A stretch of DNA of 64,000 nt, taken from assembly GCA_002494625.1 (NCBI GenBank), contig DACH01000005.1:221238-285237 (forward strand), written 5' to 3'. Below, piece by piece: positions 1-7,860 of this stretch. This DNA comes from Archaeoglobus sp. UBA234. Lineage in GTDB: Archaea > Halobacteriota > Archaeoglobi > Archaeoglobales > Archaeoglobaceae. The position numbers were made by a program, and so were the translations under genes. The notes under the pieces were generated by a model, which saw nothing but the letters and a program-made list of their open reading frames with translations, did not search any database and was not told the origin of the DNA. Within the stretch, counting starts at the first letter, position 1; every line of letters begins with the position of its first letter.

Positions 1-2
1 AA

Positions 3-392
3 CTCTCAGAGGAACTCACACCTAAAATTAATCGCCTGAGAACCTTGCTTGATGATGATGAGACATGGAAGTTCATTGAATACGCTCTTGTCATGAAGGG
101 TCCACTTACGAGGTTCATGGAATCAATGATGGTTGATGAAGAAGGCAATATCAACCTCGACTTGATTGAGAAGACTTTCGAAATGCTATCAGAACTTGCA
201 ACAATCATGAATCAACCATCTTTACAGAAAATGATTGAGGGTGTGGTGGAGGGATTCAAAAAGCTTGATGAGGAGGAAATAAAGAAAGTCTCTACCTTCG
301 GGGTTCTCTCGGCAATGAGGGACGAAGATGTCCAGAGAGGCATTGGAGCAGTTTTCACAATTTTGAAAGCCCTTGGGAGGGCTTTGAAATAA
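3..392 (+). CDS. DUF1641 family protein, 5' end outside the window
   Basis: The reading frame is open to the window edge, so the N-terminus is missing; an in-frame TTG at 45 is probably internal. The remaining ~129 residues are helical and acidic. The end matches the DUF1641 signature: a 'LSAMRDEDVQRGIG' stretch followed by 'FTILKALGRALK'. DUF1641 proteins are small, of unknown function, and often lie beside sulfide:quinone oxidoreductase, formate dehydrogenase or Hdr-like genes. Here a DsrM-like/DsrK-like pair follows after a 187-bp AT-rich gap with its own promoter-like sequence, so cotranscription is not certain. The family call rests on remembered motif similarity. Confidence 0.75.
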   Translation, partial: LSEELTPKINRLRTLLDDDETWKFIEYALVMKGPLTRFMESMMVDEEGNINLDLIEKTFEMLSELATIMNQPSLQKMIEGVVEGFKKLDEEEIKKVSTFGVLSAMRDEDVQRGIGAVFTILKALGRALK

Positions 393-579
393 TTTTTTGT
401 TTATTTTTTGGTAGCTATAATTTTATAAATCATAACTTCTGGCTTTTTTAAAATAAGAAAAATTTATAAAATCGATGACATTCAAATGATTGTTCAAATA
501 AATAATAAAGCTGAAATTTATTATGAAAACAAAATATTTAAATAACTAATTTTATGGAGTAAAACAGGGGGTGTTTTGA

Positions 580-1248
580 ATGAATGGATGGGAATATTTT
601 GTTGGAGTCGTGATGCCATACATAGCCTTGTCAATTTTCGTCATAGCTGCAATTTATAAGGCTATACGATGGGCAACAGCACCAAAGAATCTGGACTGGG
701 AACTATTCCCTGTTCCGGAATCAAAGGGTAAGCAAATAGCAGAGATGCTTAGAGAAATAATAGTACTCTATCAGGTTTACAGTTATAACAGAAAAATATG
801 GTTTCAGTCCCTTCTACTTCACTACGGACTTTATGCTCTTGGAATATGGCTTGTTTTAACGGTGCTGGGTATAAACATTTATTATCTTGGTTTTCTCGGT
901 GCACTAAGTGTTCTTGTAGGTTCGATTCTTCTTCTTCTAACGAGACTTGGTAGCTCGGAAATGCGACTGATATCAAATGCGGTACAGTACCTTAATCTTC
1001 TGCTCTTAGTTGTCACATCCTCACTGGCACTTTATGGAGATTTTTTCAACGAAAGAATAAGAGATTATCTGCTGAGTGTAATCTACTTGAAGCCAGAACC
1101 TGAGATTTTTTCAGGGAACTCTGCCTTCTTCGCAGCTCTCTTCTTTATTGAGCTCTTTGTGCTGTATCTTCCACTGAGTTCGATGGTGCATTTCTTCGCC
1201 AAGTACTATACTTGGGACAAAATAAGGTGGGGAGGTTCAGACCATTAG
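580..1248 (+). CDS. DsrM-like membrane cytochrome b subunit (NarI family paralogue)
   Basis: A 222-aa protein with about five to six hydrophobic segments (near residues 7-28, 80-98, 100-122, 135-155, 182-205). It resembles the NarI/DsrM diheme cytochrome b family that oxidises menaquinol in the membrane, and has His residues near helix ends (H81, H203). The ATG at 580 follows a GGGGGTG ribosome site. The next gene, 11 bp downstream, is an HdrD/DsrK-like iron-sulfur protein, the usual partner of this family. It is shorter than, and separate from, the DsrM of the hme operon at 7857, so the genome has two DsrMK-type modules. Heme ligands cannot be assigned with confidence. Confidence 0.75.
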   Translation: MNGWEYFVGVVMPYIALSIFVIAAIYKAIRWATAPKNLDWELFPVPESKGKQIAEMLREIIVLYQVYSYNRKIWFQSLLLHYGLYALGIWLVLTVLGINIYYLGFLGALSVLVGSILLLLTRLGSSEMRLISNAVQYLNLLLLVVTSSLALYGDFFNERIRDYLLSVIYLKPEPEIFSGNSAFFAALFFIELFVLYLPLSSMVHFFAKYYTWDKIRWGGSDH

Positions 1249-1259
1249 AGGTGGTTTAA

Positions 1260-2651
1260 ATGAGTGGTGAGATGAGACGGGTTTTTGATGAATTCAGGGC
1301 ACTTTCGGACGACATTCTTAAGCCAGACGAGCCAAAAAAAGACAGATTCGTTGCAGCTTTCAAAAAAATGCTGAACAGGGAGGAGAACTGGACATTCTGG
1401 CTCCCACTCCTCACATCTCTTGATTTATGTGTGAAATGCAACACATGTGCAGATGCCTGCCCCTTCTATGTGGCAAGCGGGAGGAAAGAGATTTATCATC
1501 CTGTTTACCGCTCAGATATGCTGAGAAGGATCTATAAAAAGCACTTCACCTTGAGTGGAAAAATTTTTGGTGGGCTTGTTGGAGCAAGGGATGTTACTGA
1601 AGAAGAAATCAATGCCTTAGCGGAATCAGCCTACAGATGCTCAGTTTGCAGGAGATGTGCCTATGTTTGTCCAATAGGTGTTGATAATGGGCTGATAACG
1701 AGAGAAACCAGAAAAATACTGTATGAGCTTGGTATAGCACCGGATGAAATTTACCATAAGGGAACGCTTTACCAGAAGGAATATGGGAACGCCACAAAAA
1801 CACCATCGGAAGCTTTCCTGAATACACTTGACTTCATAAAGGAGGATCTCGAGGATGAAAAGGGCATTGAGGTTGAGATACCTGTAGATAAGGTTGGGGC
1901 GGATTACTTAGTAATAAATAACGCAGGGGACTACTATGCTTTTCTCGACACCATAATCGGGCAGGTAGAGGTTTTACATGCCGCAGGAATTGACTGGACC
2001 TATAACACTCCCTGGGTGGGTGGAACAAATGATGTTGTAAACTATGGACTGTTTTTCAGTGATAAGGAGCTTGCAGACATTGGAAAGCTGCACCTCGAGG
2101 TAGTCAAAAAGCTGAAGCCCAAAACGGTAGTTGTTGGAGAATGCGGACATGCCTATGAGGCAATGAAGTTCCTCTACAAGGACATTTATCCTGAATGGAA
2201 AAATGTAAGAGTAATAAGCATCCTTGAACTATTTGATGAGCTGATAAAAGCAGGGAAGATAAAAGTTGATCCCGAAAAAAATCCACAGCCCGTTACATAT
2301 CATGACCCATGCAAACTTGGCAGGCTTGGGGGGCTTTATGAAGAACCAAGGAGAATTTTAAAGGCAGTGTGTAAGGATTTCAGGGAGATGCAGCCCAACA
2401 GAGATATGAGTGTCTGCTGTGGAGGTGGAGGTGGGTTTGCAATCATGCACAAGGACGACTTCATGACCTTCAGGATGGAAACTTACGGAAAGATAAAGGC
2501 ACAGCAGATAAAAGAAACCGGGGCAGAAATAGTGGCTCTTGCCTGTTCGAACTGTAAGGGACAGTTCAGAGAGATAATAAACTGGCATCAGCTTGATGTA
2601 GAGTGGAAAGGTATAGCCGAGCTCGTAGCAAATGCCTTAATTTACGAGTAA
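1260..2651 (+). CDS. HdrD/DsrK-like iron-sulfur protein with CCG domains (paralogue)
   Basis: A 463-aa protein. The N-terminal third has two 4Fe-4S motifs, CVKCNTCADACP (about residues 58-69) and CSVCRRCAYVCP (about 127-138). The C-terminal half has two CCG-type cysteine domains: GECGH and HDPCKLGR, then a CCGGGGG stretch and an ALACSNCKGQ segment, as in HdrD and DsrK, where they hold a noncubane 4Fe-4S centre for disulfide chemistry. It shares segments with DsrK at 8822 ('GKIFGG..GARDVTEE' against 'GKVFGE..GARELTED'), so it is a paralogue. The ATG at 1260 follows GAGGTGG. With the upstream cytochrome b it probably passes quinol electrons to a cytoplasmic disulfide or thiol partner; the partner is unknown. 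Confidence 0.85.
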   Translation: MSGEMRRVFDEFRALSDDILKPDEPKKDRFVAAFKKMLNREENWTFWLPLLTSLDLCVKCNTCADACPFYVASGRKEIYHPVYRSDMLRRIYKKHFTLSGKIFGGLVGARDVTEEEINALAESAYRCSVCRRCAYVCPIGVDNGLITRETRKILYELGIAPDEIYHKGTLYQKEYGNATKTPSEAFLNTLDFIKEDLEDEKGIEVEIPVDKVGADYLVINNAGDYYAFLDTIIGQVEVLHAAGIDWTYNTPWVGGTNDVVNYGLFFSDKELADIGKLHLEVVKKLKPKTVVVGECGHAYEAMKFLYKDIYPEWKNVRVISILELFDELIKAGKIKVDPEKNPQPVTYHDPCKLGRLGGLYEEPRRILKAVCKDFREMQPNRDMSVCCGGGGGFAIMHKDDFMTFRMETYGKIKAQQIKETGAEIVALACSNCKGQFREIINWHQLDVEWKGIAELVANALIYE

Positions 2652-2672
2652 ATTTTTTCTTTTTTGTTTTCT
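2652..2672 (+). terminator. T-rich terminator after the DsrMK-like pair
   Basis: Right after the stop codon lies a run of T tracts (TTTTTTCTTTTTTGTTTT), the usual archaeal intrinsic termination signal. The next gene has its own TATA-like element, ATATTATAAC near 2680-2690, so transcription probably ends and restarts here. Confidence 0.55.
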
Positions 2673-2711
2673 GGCAGAAAATATTATAACTTCTTTTCGA
2701 AATTTGAATGG

Positions 2712-4076
2712 ATGGAGCTTGATATTCCGAGGATTGTCATAGCAGGAATCAGGAGTAAAGTGGGAAAAACAATGCTCTCGATAGGATTGATGAGAGCACT
2801 AACGAACAGAGGCTACCGGGTTCAACCTTTCAAGGTTGGTCCTGATTTTATTGATCCCAGCTTCCATTATTTTGCTACTGGCAGGAAATCAAGGAATATT
2901 GATAGCTTTATGATGGACTCCTACAGCATTCTGGAGACCTTTCAGAGGAATACGAGAGATGCTGATATCGCTGTGATAGAGGGCAAAACAGGATTATTCG
3001 ACTCCCATGATGCTGTGGAGGAGGAAGGCAGTACTGCACACATTGCAAAAATTCTGAAAGCACCTGTTTTGCTTGTTGCAGATGTTGAAAGGATGTCGAG
3101 AACGGCTGCAGCAATGATTTACGGATACAAAGTTTTTGATAGGGAAGTGAATCTGGAGGGGGTAATACTTAACAGGATTGGCAATCCGAGACACGCGTCT
3201 CGAGTAAAGCTGGCGGTTGAACAGCTAACAGGCTTAAAGGTTTATGGTACCCTCCCTCGCAGAGAAATAAATATGCCATACAGGCATCTTGGGCTCATTC
3301 CTGCTCATGAGAAAGACTATGAAGGGCTTTTTGACCAGCTTGCTGAGTTTGTTGAAGAGTATGTAGATCTTGATGGAATAATTGAGTTAAGCAGAAAAGC
3401 TGAAAAGTTAGATGAGGTAAAACCAAACCCCTTGTTTATCCCCGAGGAGAGGAGAATTGGAAAAATAGGAGTGATTATGGACAAACCCTTCTCCTTTTAT
3501 TATCAGGACAATCTTGATGTATTATCGGCGAAAGGGCTTGAAATTAAAACTATTGACTCACTAACTGATAAAAGGATTCCGGATGTTGATGCTCTTTACA
3601 TCGGTGGTGGTTTCCCCGAGGTTTTTGCGGAAGATCTTGAAAGAAACGATACTTTCAGAATGGATGTATACAGATTCTGTGATTCTGGAAAGCCTGTTTA
3701 TGCTGAGTGTGGTGGGCTGATGTTTCTTGGTGAGAGCATTGTTACTGAAGAAGGAGAATTCGAGATGTCTGGTTTCTTCCCTTTCAAAACAGAGATGAAC
3801 AGGAAATTTCATGCCCTTGGATATACCGTTTATGAATCAATAGAAGATACTGTGATAAGTAAGAAAGGGGATATTCTAAAAGGACATGAATTTCACTATT
3901 CTCGCCTTATTCCGAGAGGTAAGCTCAGGTATGCCTTTAAAGTGATAAGAGGGCGAGGGATAGGGAGCTATGATGGGATTTTTGAAAAATCAACCCTTGC
4001 ATGCTATCAGCATCTGAATGTCCTCAGCCATCCTGGTTTTATTGAAAATTTAATTGAAAATATAAAAAATCAATAG
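2712..4076 (+). CDS. cbiA: Cobyrinate/siroheme a,c-diamide synthase (CbiA family, DsrN-like)
   Basis: A 454-aa ATP-dependent amidotransferase of the CbiA family. The N-terminus has a P-loop (GIRSKVGKTMLS). The C-terminal glutaminase domain has the nucleophile motif YAECGGLMFLGE near residue 335. The family amidates the a- and c-acetate side chains of cobyrinic acid. In sulfur oxidisers and reducers a homologue, DsrN, is held to amidate siroheme for DsrAB. Between DsrMK-like genes and dsrE/dsrC the DsrN role is attractive, but no other cbiA lies in the cobalamin cluster at 48-59 kb, so it may serve both pathways. ATG 2712 is chosen because a TATA-like ATATTATAAC lies about 27 bp upstream, giving a leaderless start; a TTG at 2664 is less likely. 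Confidence 0.85.
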   Translation: MELDIPRIVIAGIRSKVGKTMLSIGLMRALTNRGYRVQPFKVGPDFIDPSFHYFATGRKSRNIDSFMMDSYSILETFQRNTRDADIAVIEGKTGLFDSHDAVEEEGSTAHIAKILKAPVLLVADVERMSRTAAAMIYGYKVFDREVNLEGVILNRIGNPRHASRVKLAVEQLTGLKVYGTLPRREINMPYRHLGLIPAHEKDYEGLFDQLAEFVEEYVDLDGIIELSRKAEKLDEVKPNPLFIPEERRIGKIGVIMDKPFSFYYQDNLDVLSAKGLEIKTIDSLTDKRIPDVDALYIGGGFPEVFAEDLERNDTFRMDVYRFCDSGKPVYAECGGLMFLGESIVTEEGEFEMSGFFPFKTEMNRKFHALGYTVYESIEDTVISKKGDILKGHEFHYSRLIPRGKLRYAFKVIRGRGIGSYDGIFEKSTLACYQHLNVLSHPGFIENLIENIKNQ

Positions 4077-4105
4077 ATTGGAGATTCTCGCAAATAAAAA
4101 ATAAG

Positions 4106-4591
4106 TCAGGTGAACAGGTTAAAATCTGACTCCAAGGCTAATTTCATAAACTGATTTGCATCCATTATTTCAACATCTTCTATCAGATCGTCTTTCGTAA
4201 GTCCCATCATGTCCATAGTCATCAAACAGGCGATGAACTTCACCCCTTCAAGCTGAGCCATTTCAACGAGTTCTTTGATATCCGGGATATTTGCCTCGAC
4301 AATCTTCTTTTTGATCATCCAGGTTGCAAGTTTACTCATTCCCGGTATGGCTCCAATGAAGCCAGGCATATGATATTTTACATTGCTATAATCTTTCTCA
4401 TAATTCTTTTTAAGTACAATATCTATGCCTGCGAAGGTGAAGAAAACCTTAGCATCTGCCCCTTCTCTTGCAGCGTTGATTGCAAGAATTAGAGGTGGAT
4501 AGACTCCATCAACTGTATTTCTGGAGCAAATCAGGTTAACCTTCTTTTTCTGTTTTGTTTCGGCATCTTGTCTCTCTATAACCGTGCTCAT
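4106..4591 (-). CDS. DsrE-family sulfur-trafficking protein (DsrE2-like)
   Basis: A 161-aa protein of the DsrE/DsrF/DrsH-like fold. The conserved cysteine lies in 'FIACLMTMDMMG' near residue 125, which matches the ACxMTMDxMG motif of DsrE2-type persulfide carriers. No obvious membrane helix is present. The gene lies just downstream of dsrC on the same strand, separated by 133 bp with its own TATA-like sequence (AAAATATTTATAG near 4615). It may carry persulfide sulfur to or from DsrC or TusA-like proteins. Family assignment is firm; the partner is inferred from position. Confidence 0.8.
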   Translation of the reverse strand: MSTVIERQDAETKQKKKVNLICSRNTVDGVYPPLILAINAAREGADAKVFFTFAGIDIVLKKNYEKDYSNVKYHMPGFIGAIPGMSKLATWMIKKKIVEANIPDIKELVEMAQLEGVKFIACLMTMDMMGLTKDDLIEDVEIMDANQFMKLALESDFNLFT

Positions 4592-4724
4592 GTTTTCTAA
4601 GTTGCAGCTTATACTATAAATATTTTACTGATTTTTTCTACATCAGTAAAAACCACTTTCAGAAAAGATATAGGAGTGAAAGTATTTAAAAAACAAGAAA
4701 AAATTTTTTGTTTGTGTAGAAAAG

Positions 4725-5075
4725 TTACACACAACCTGTTGGCTTTGGTAGTCCGGCAATTCTGCAAGCATCCTTTGCTGGACCCTGTGGGAACAGTTTG
4801 TAGAGATACTTCAGGTTTCCTTTTTCTGGACCGAATGCCTTTTTAACTTCCTTGACCAGGATTCTGATCGGGGGAGCAACACCATATTTCTCATAATATC
4901 CTCTCAAGAACCTGATTATTTCCCAGTGCTCATCAGTGAGCTCCACCTTGGCACCGGTCCATCTGTCATCGGCTGCAAGAGCCTTTGCTACATCCTCGTC
5001 CCATTCCTCCCAATCCTGGAGGAATCCGTCCTCATCAAGCAGTAATTTCTTACCCTTAACTTCTATCTCAGGCAT
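4725..5075 (-). CDS. dsrC: DsrC, sulfur-carrier co-substrate of sulfite reductase
   Basis: A 116-aa DsrC. The C-terminal arm carries both redox cysteines in CX10C spacing, C104 and C115, with C115 penultimate, so it is a true DsrC rather than a TusE/RspA-type protein lacking one. DsrAB is held to load reduced sulfur on this arm as a trisulfide, and the DsrMKJOP/Hme complex to reduce it. The start ATG has a G-rich ribosome site (GGGGGGTGA). It is transcribed away from the hme operon, its predicted electron donor. Confidence 0.97.
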   Translation of the reverse strand: MPEIEVKGKKLLLDEDGFLQDWEEWDEDVAKALAADDRWTGAKVELTDEHWEIIRFLRGYYEKYGVAPPIRILVKEVKKAFGPEKGNLKYLYKLFPQGPAKDACRIAGLPKPTGCV

Positions 5076-5083
5076 ACTTTATT

Positions 5084-5130
5084 CACCCCCCTTTTGTTAG
5101 CCTTTGCTCGTGCTCTTCGAATATATAATT
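5084..5130 (-). promoter_or_regulatory. dsrC promoter and short leader
   Basis: On the minus strand a TATA box (AATTATATATT, about 5120-5130) lies some 25 bp before a predicted transcript start near 5097. A leader of about 20 nt follows with the ribosome site AAAAGGGGGGTGAATAAAGT just before the ATG. The TATA and the G-rich leader closely resemble those of dsrA at 13974-14018, which suggests co-ordinate expression. Confidence 0.65.
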
Positions 5131-5461
5131 TACGGTATTTCAATTAAGTTTTTCGGTCCACTTTTAAATAATTAAAATGGCTGTATAGACTATTCGCAAT
5201 AAGTTCGTCTCAGTTTGAAGCTGCAATATTTTTAGCAGTCTGGCTTTCTGTATGAAAGTATCTGGGCAGTCAAAAGCTATAGTCAAATTTTTTTTGTTGT
5301 TGATAGATTAAAAGAATTTCGTTTATTATCATAATTAATTATTTTTTATTTTTTCTTAATTTATGAAAAATTCATAAACCAAAAACTTAATATTCTAAAG
5401 AAATACAGTCCATTCCAGAATAACTTTAAGCACTGTTAAATTGGAGGGGGGAATTGAAAAG
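5131..5461. other. Divergent dsrC / hme intergenic region
   Basis: This AT-rich stretch has no convincing gene. It should hold the plus-strand promoter of the hme operon; a candidate TATA-like element, CTTAATATTC, lies near 5386-5395, and a GGAGGGGGG ribosome site at 5443-5451 precedes the small ORF. No clear palindromic operator was seen. Confidence 0.5.
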
Positions 5462-5593
5462 ATGGGGCAGACGACATCAGGTATCTATGGATTCCATTCA
5501 GTTTTCTGGCATGAAAAAACCCCGAAGCCAGAGATCTCTTCTCTTAGACTTTCGGCTGCCCCCTGCTTCATAAAGGAGGTAGGTAGAATATGA
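5462..5593 (+). CDS. Possible 43-aa leader peptide or small protein upstream of dsrO/hmeA
   Basis: A 43-codon ORF starts with ATG 10 bp after a strong GGAGGGGGG ribosome site. Its TGA overlaps the ATG of the next gene in an ATGA junction, so it looks translationally coupled to the hme operon. The product has no clear membrane helix, ends in ...KEVGRI, and was not recognised. Its 5' end (GGGGCAG, 5464-5470) is exactly complementary to CTGCCCC near 5556-5562, so the mRNA could fold near the dsrO ribosome site. It could be a real small protein, a regulatory leader peptide or chance. There is no homology evidence. Confidence 0.45.
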   Translation: MGQTTSGIYGFHSVFWHEKTPKPEISSLRLSAAPCFIKEVGRI

Positions 5594-6354
5594 TTACCAG
5601 ACGAAGGTTTTTGATTATGGCTGGTTCAGCGTTATCTGCAGTTGCATTGAGTGCAAGTCAGGCTGAAAGAGTTCTTGCTGCTTTTTCAAAACCTGCTATT
5701 GACCAGCAGCGAGTAAAATGGGGCATGGTCATAGATCTGAGAAAATTCAATGACCTCCCAGAGAAAAAGAGAAAGAGGGTTTACGAGGCCTGCAAGGAGA
5801 TCCACAATATTCCGGTGTTTCCAGATCCCAAAGACAGGGTAGAGTGGATATGGGGTGCAGATTTTGAGCATGTATTTCCAGAGCAATTCCATGAGTTTCT
5901 TGAAGAGCAGTTCAAGTGGCTGGAAGTGCCAATTCTCTGCAACCATTGTGAGAATCCACCATGTGCAAAGGTCTGTCCAACAAATGCGACATGGAAAAGA
6001 GATGATGGAATCGTTACAATGGATTACCATAGATGCATAGGATGCAGATATTGTATGGCTGCCTGCCCATACGGTATGAGAAGCTTCAACTGGAGAGACC
6101 CGAGACCCTTCATAAAGAAGATCAACACGACATATCACACAAGAACGAAGGGTGTCGTTGAGAAATGCACCTTCTGTGTAGAAAGGCTTGAGAAGGGAAT
6201 GCAGCCTGCCTGTGTTGAGGTATCTGAAGAATCATTCATTTTCGGTGATTTGAATGCTCTTGAGTCAGAGGTTTCAAAGATACTCAGAGAACACTTCTTC
6301 ATAAGAAGAAAACCGGAACTTGGGACAGAGCCCAAAGTTTACTATCTGCTGTGA
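5590..6354 (+). CDS. dsrO: DsrO/HmeA, Tat-exported ferredoxin subunit of the Hme complex
   Basis: A 254-aa ferredoxin-like subunit. The N-terminus is a Tat signal (RRRFLIMAG, then a hydrophobic stretch to about residue 30), placing it outside the membrane. Cysteine motifs include CNHCENPPCAKVCP, CIGCRYCMAACP and a KCTFCVERL segment with a later Cys, typical of DsrO/DmsB/NrfC proteins binding several 4Fe-4S clusters. ATG 5590 follows AAGGAGGTAGG. It is the first large gene of dsrO-P-M-K-J, the same order as the hme genes (AF499-AF503) remembered from A. fulgidus. It probably links the periplasmic cytochrome and NrfD subunit. Confidence 0.93.
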   Translation: MITRRRFLIMAGSALSAVALSASQAERVLAAFSKPAIDQQRVKWGMVIDLRKFNDLPEKKRKRVYEACKEIHNIPVFPDPKDRVEWIWGADFEHVFPEQFHEFLEEQFKWLEVPILCNHCENPPCAKVCPTNATWKRDDGIVTMDYHRCIGCRYCMAACPYGMRSFNWRDPRPFIKKINTTYHTRTKGVVEKCTFCVERLEKGMQPACVEVSEESFIFGDLNALESEVSKILREHFFIRRKPELGTEPKVYYLL

Positions 6355-6363
6355 GGTGATTGC

Positions 6364-7860
6364 ATGATTGAGTATGCGTTGAGAGGTGGAAGGTATTACT
6401 GGACATGGGTTGCGATTCTTGCTGTTATAATCGCTATGGGAGCAGCTTCCTATTACTACCAGTATCAGAATGGATTGACTGTGACAGGAATGAGCAAGGA
6501 GGTTTCCTGGGGATTGTACATTGGTAATTTCACATTCTTGGTCGGAGTTGCAGCATCAGCAGTTATAGTTGTCTTACCCGCTTATCTGTATGATTACAAG
6601 CGTTTCAAGAATGTTACAGCTATCGGTGAGTTCCTCGGAGCTTCAGCCGTTATTATGTGTATTCTCTTCATCATGGTCGATCTCGGCAGACCTGATAGAG
6701 TTCTGAACCTCGTTCTTAATCCAAGACCAAACTCAGTGATGTTCTATGACTTCATAGTTCTGTCTGTCTACTTCTTGCTCAACATTGTTATTGCTTGGAG
6801 TGTTCTTGCTGCAAGAGAGAAAAGCAAGGGATATGCAACATGGTTGAAAATTTTGATCTACATCGCCATACCCTGGGCTATAAGCATCCATACTGTGACT
6901 GCCTTTCTGTACGGTGGTCTTGTTGGGAGGGCATTCTGGAATACTGCGTTGATGGCACCGAGATTTCTTGCCGGAGCTTTTGCTTCAGGACCTTCTCTTC
7001 TGATTCTGTCTCTGCTTGTGATAAGAAGGTTTACGAATTTCGATATTGGTTATGATGCAATAAAGAAAATTTCAGAGATCGTCGCATTTGCAATGATAAC
7101 AAATCTGTTCATGATTGGAGCAGAGCTTTTCACGGTTTTCTATGCAGCCAATCCACATCACCTTGAGTACTTCACATATCTGCTCTTCGGAGTTCAGGAG
7201 GGAGGGCATGTCTATGCGAGATTTGTGCCCTGGATATGGACTTCTCTGATTCTTGGTATTGTTGCAGCAATAATGCTGGTCATTCCAAAGGTAAGAAACA
7301 CACCGAAGTATCTTGCAATCGCTTGTGGCATAGTTTTCATTTCGATCTGGATGGAGAAGGGAATCGGGCTGATTGTTCCAGGATACATCCCATCACAGGT
7401 CGGAACAATTGTCGAGTACTGGCCCTCACTTCCAGAGGCATTGATCTCTCTCGGTGTATGGGGGATTGGATTTCTGATATTCACAGTGCTTGCAAAGGTT
7501 GCAATTGGTGTGCAGACAGAAGGAATTGTTGAGGAAGAAGAGATTGAGGAAGAACTTGAAGAGGAGCTTGAAGAAGAGGAAGTGCCGGTTGAGGAGGAAA
7601 AGGAGTATAGGTGTGAACTTTGCGATGCTGTCTTCAAGAATATAGATGAATGCTGTGAGCATGCAGAGAAAGAGCACAAGATAGCGAAAGCATCATGTGA
7701 TATGGCATGCGTTGAAGCTGAACCTGCTGCAAAGCAGTATAAATGTGAACTTTGCGATGCCGTTTTTGATAATGTTGACGACTGCTGTGAGCATGCAGAG
7801 AAAGAGCACAAGATAGCGAAAGCATCATGTGATATGGCATGCGTGGAGGTGGAAGAATGA
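6364..7860 (+). CDS. dsrP: DsrP/HmeB, NrfD-type membrane subunit with zinc-finger-like tail
   Basis: A 498-aa protein. Residues 1 to about 385 form roughly ten membrane helices of the NrfD/PsrC family, the quinone-interacting integral subunit. Then comes a highly acidic linker (EEEEIEEELEEELEEEE, about 390-412) and two 44-residue near-identical repeats. Each has a C2H2 finger pattern, C-x2-C-x12-H-x4-H (YRCELC...HAEKEH), followed by a further Cys-x3-Cys pair. NrfD proteins normally end soon after the last helix, so the tail is unusual. By topology it probably faces the cytoplasm, but that is not proven. The stop overlaps the dsrM start (ATGA). Confidence 0.92.
   Translation: MIEYALRGGRYYWTWVAILAVIIAMGAASYYYQYQNGLTVTGMSKEVSWGLYIGNFTFLVGVAASAVIVVLPAYLYDYKRFKNVTAIGEFLGASAVIMCILFIMVDLGRPDRVLNLVLNPRPNSVMFYDFIVLSVYFLLNIVIAWSVLAAREKSKGYATWLKILIYIAIPWAISIHTVTAFLYGGLVGRAFWNTALMAPRFLAGAFASGPSLLILSLLVIRRFTNFDIGYDAIKKISEIVAFAMITNLFMIGAELFTVFYAANPHHLEYFTYLLFGVQEGGHVYARFVPWIWTSLILGIVAAIMLVIPKVRNTPKYLAIACGIVFISIWMEKGIGLIVPGYIPSQVGTIVEYWPSLPEALISLGVWGIGFLIFTVLAKVAIGVQTEGIVEEEEIEEELEEELEEEEVPVEEEKEYRCELCDAVFKNIDECCEHAEKEHKIAKASCDMACVEAEPAAKQYKCELCDAVFDNVDDCCEHAEKEHKIAKASCDMACVEVEE
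7606..7857 (+). repeat. Tandem in-frame direct repeat coding the two zinc-finger-like units
   Basis: Two copies of a 132-bp unit begin at 7606 and 7738. The 3' part of each copy (from about 7672 and 7804) is identical at the DNA level for some 40 bp, while the 5' part has diverged at synonymous and conservative positions. This suggests recent duplication or ongoing gene conversion. Confidence 0.85.

Noticed and set aside
2712..4076. CfbB (coenzyme F430 synthesis) as the identity of the CbiA-type gene
   Set aside because: No methyl-coenzyme M reductase or other F430 gene is visible, and the setting is a sulfate reducer's dsr region. DsrN/CbiA is more economical.
7212..7811. 199-codon minus-strand ORF opposite dsrP
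   Set aside because: It is rich in Ser and Cys because it mirrors the Glu-rich and repeat coding DNA of dsrP. No promoter or ribosome site supports it.
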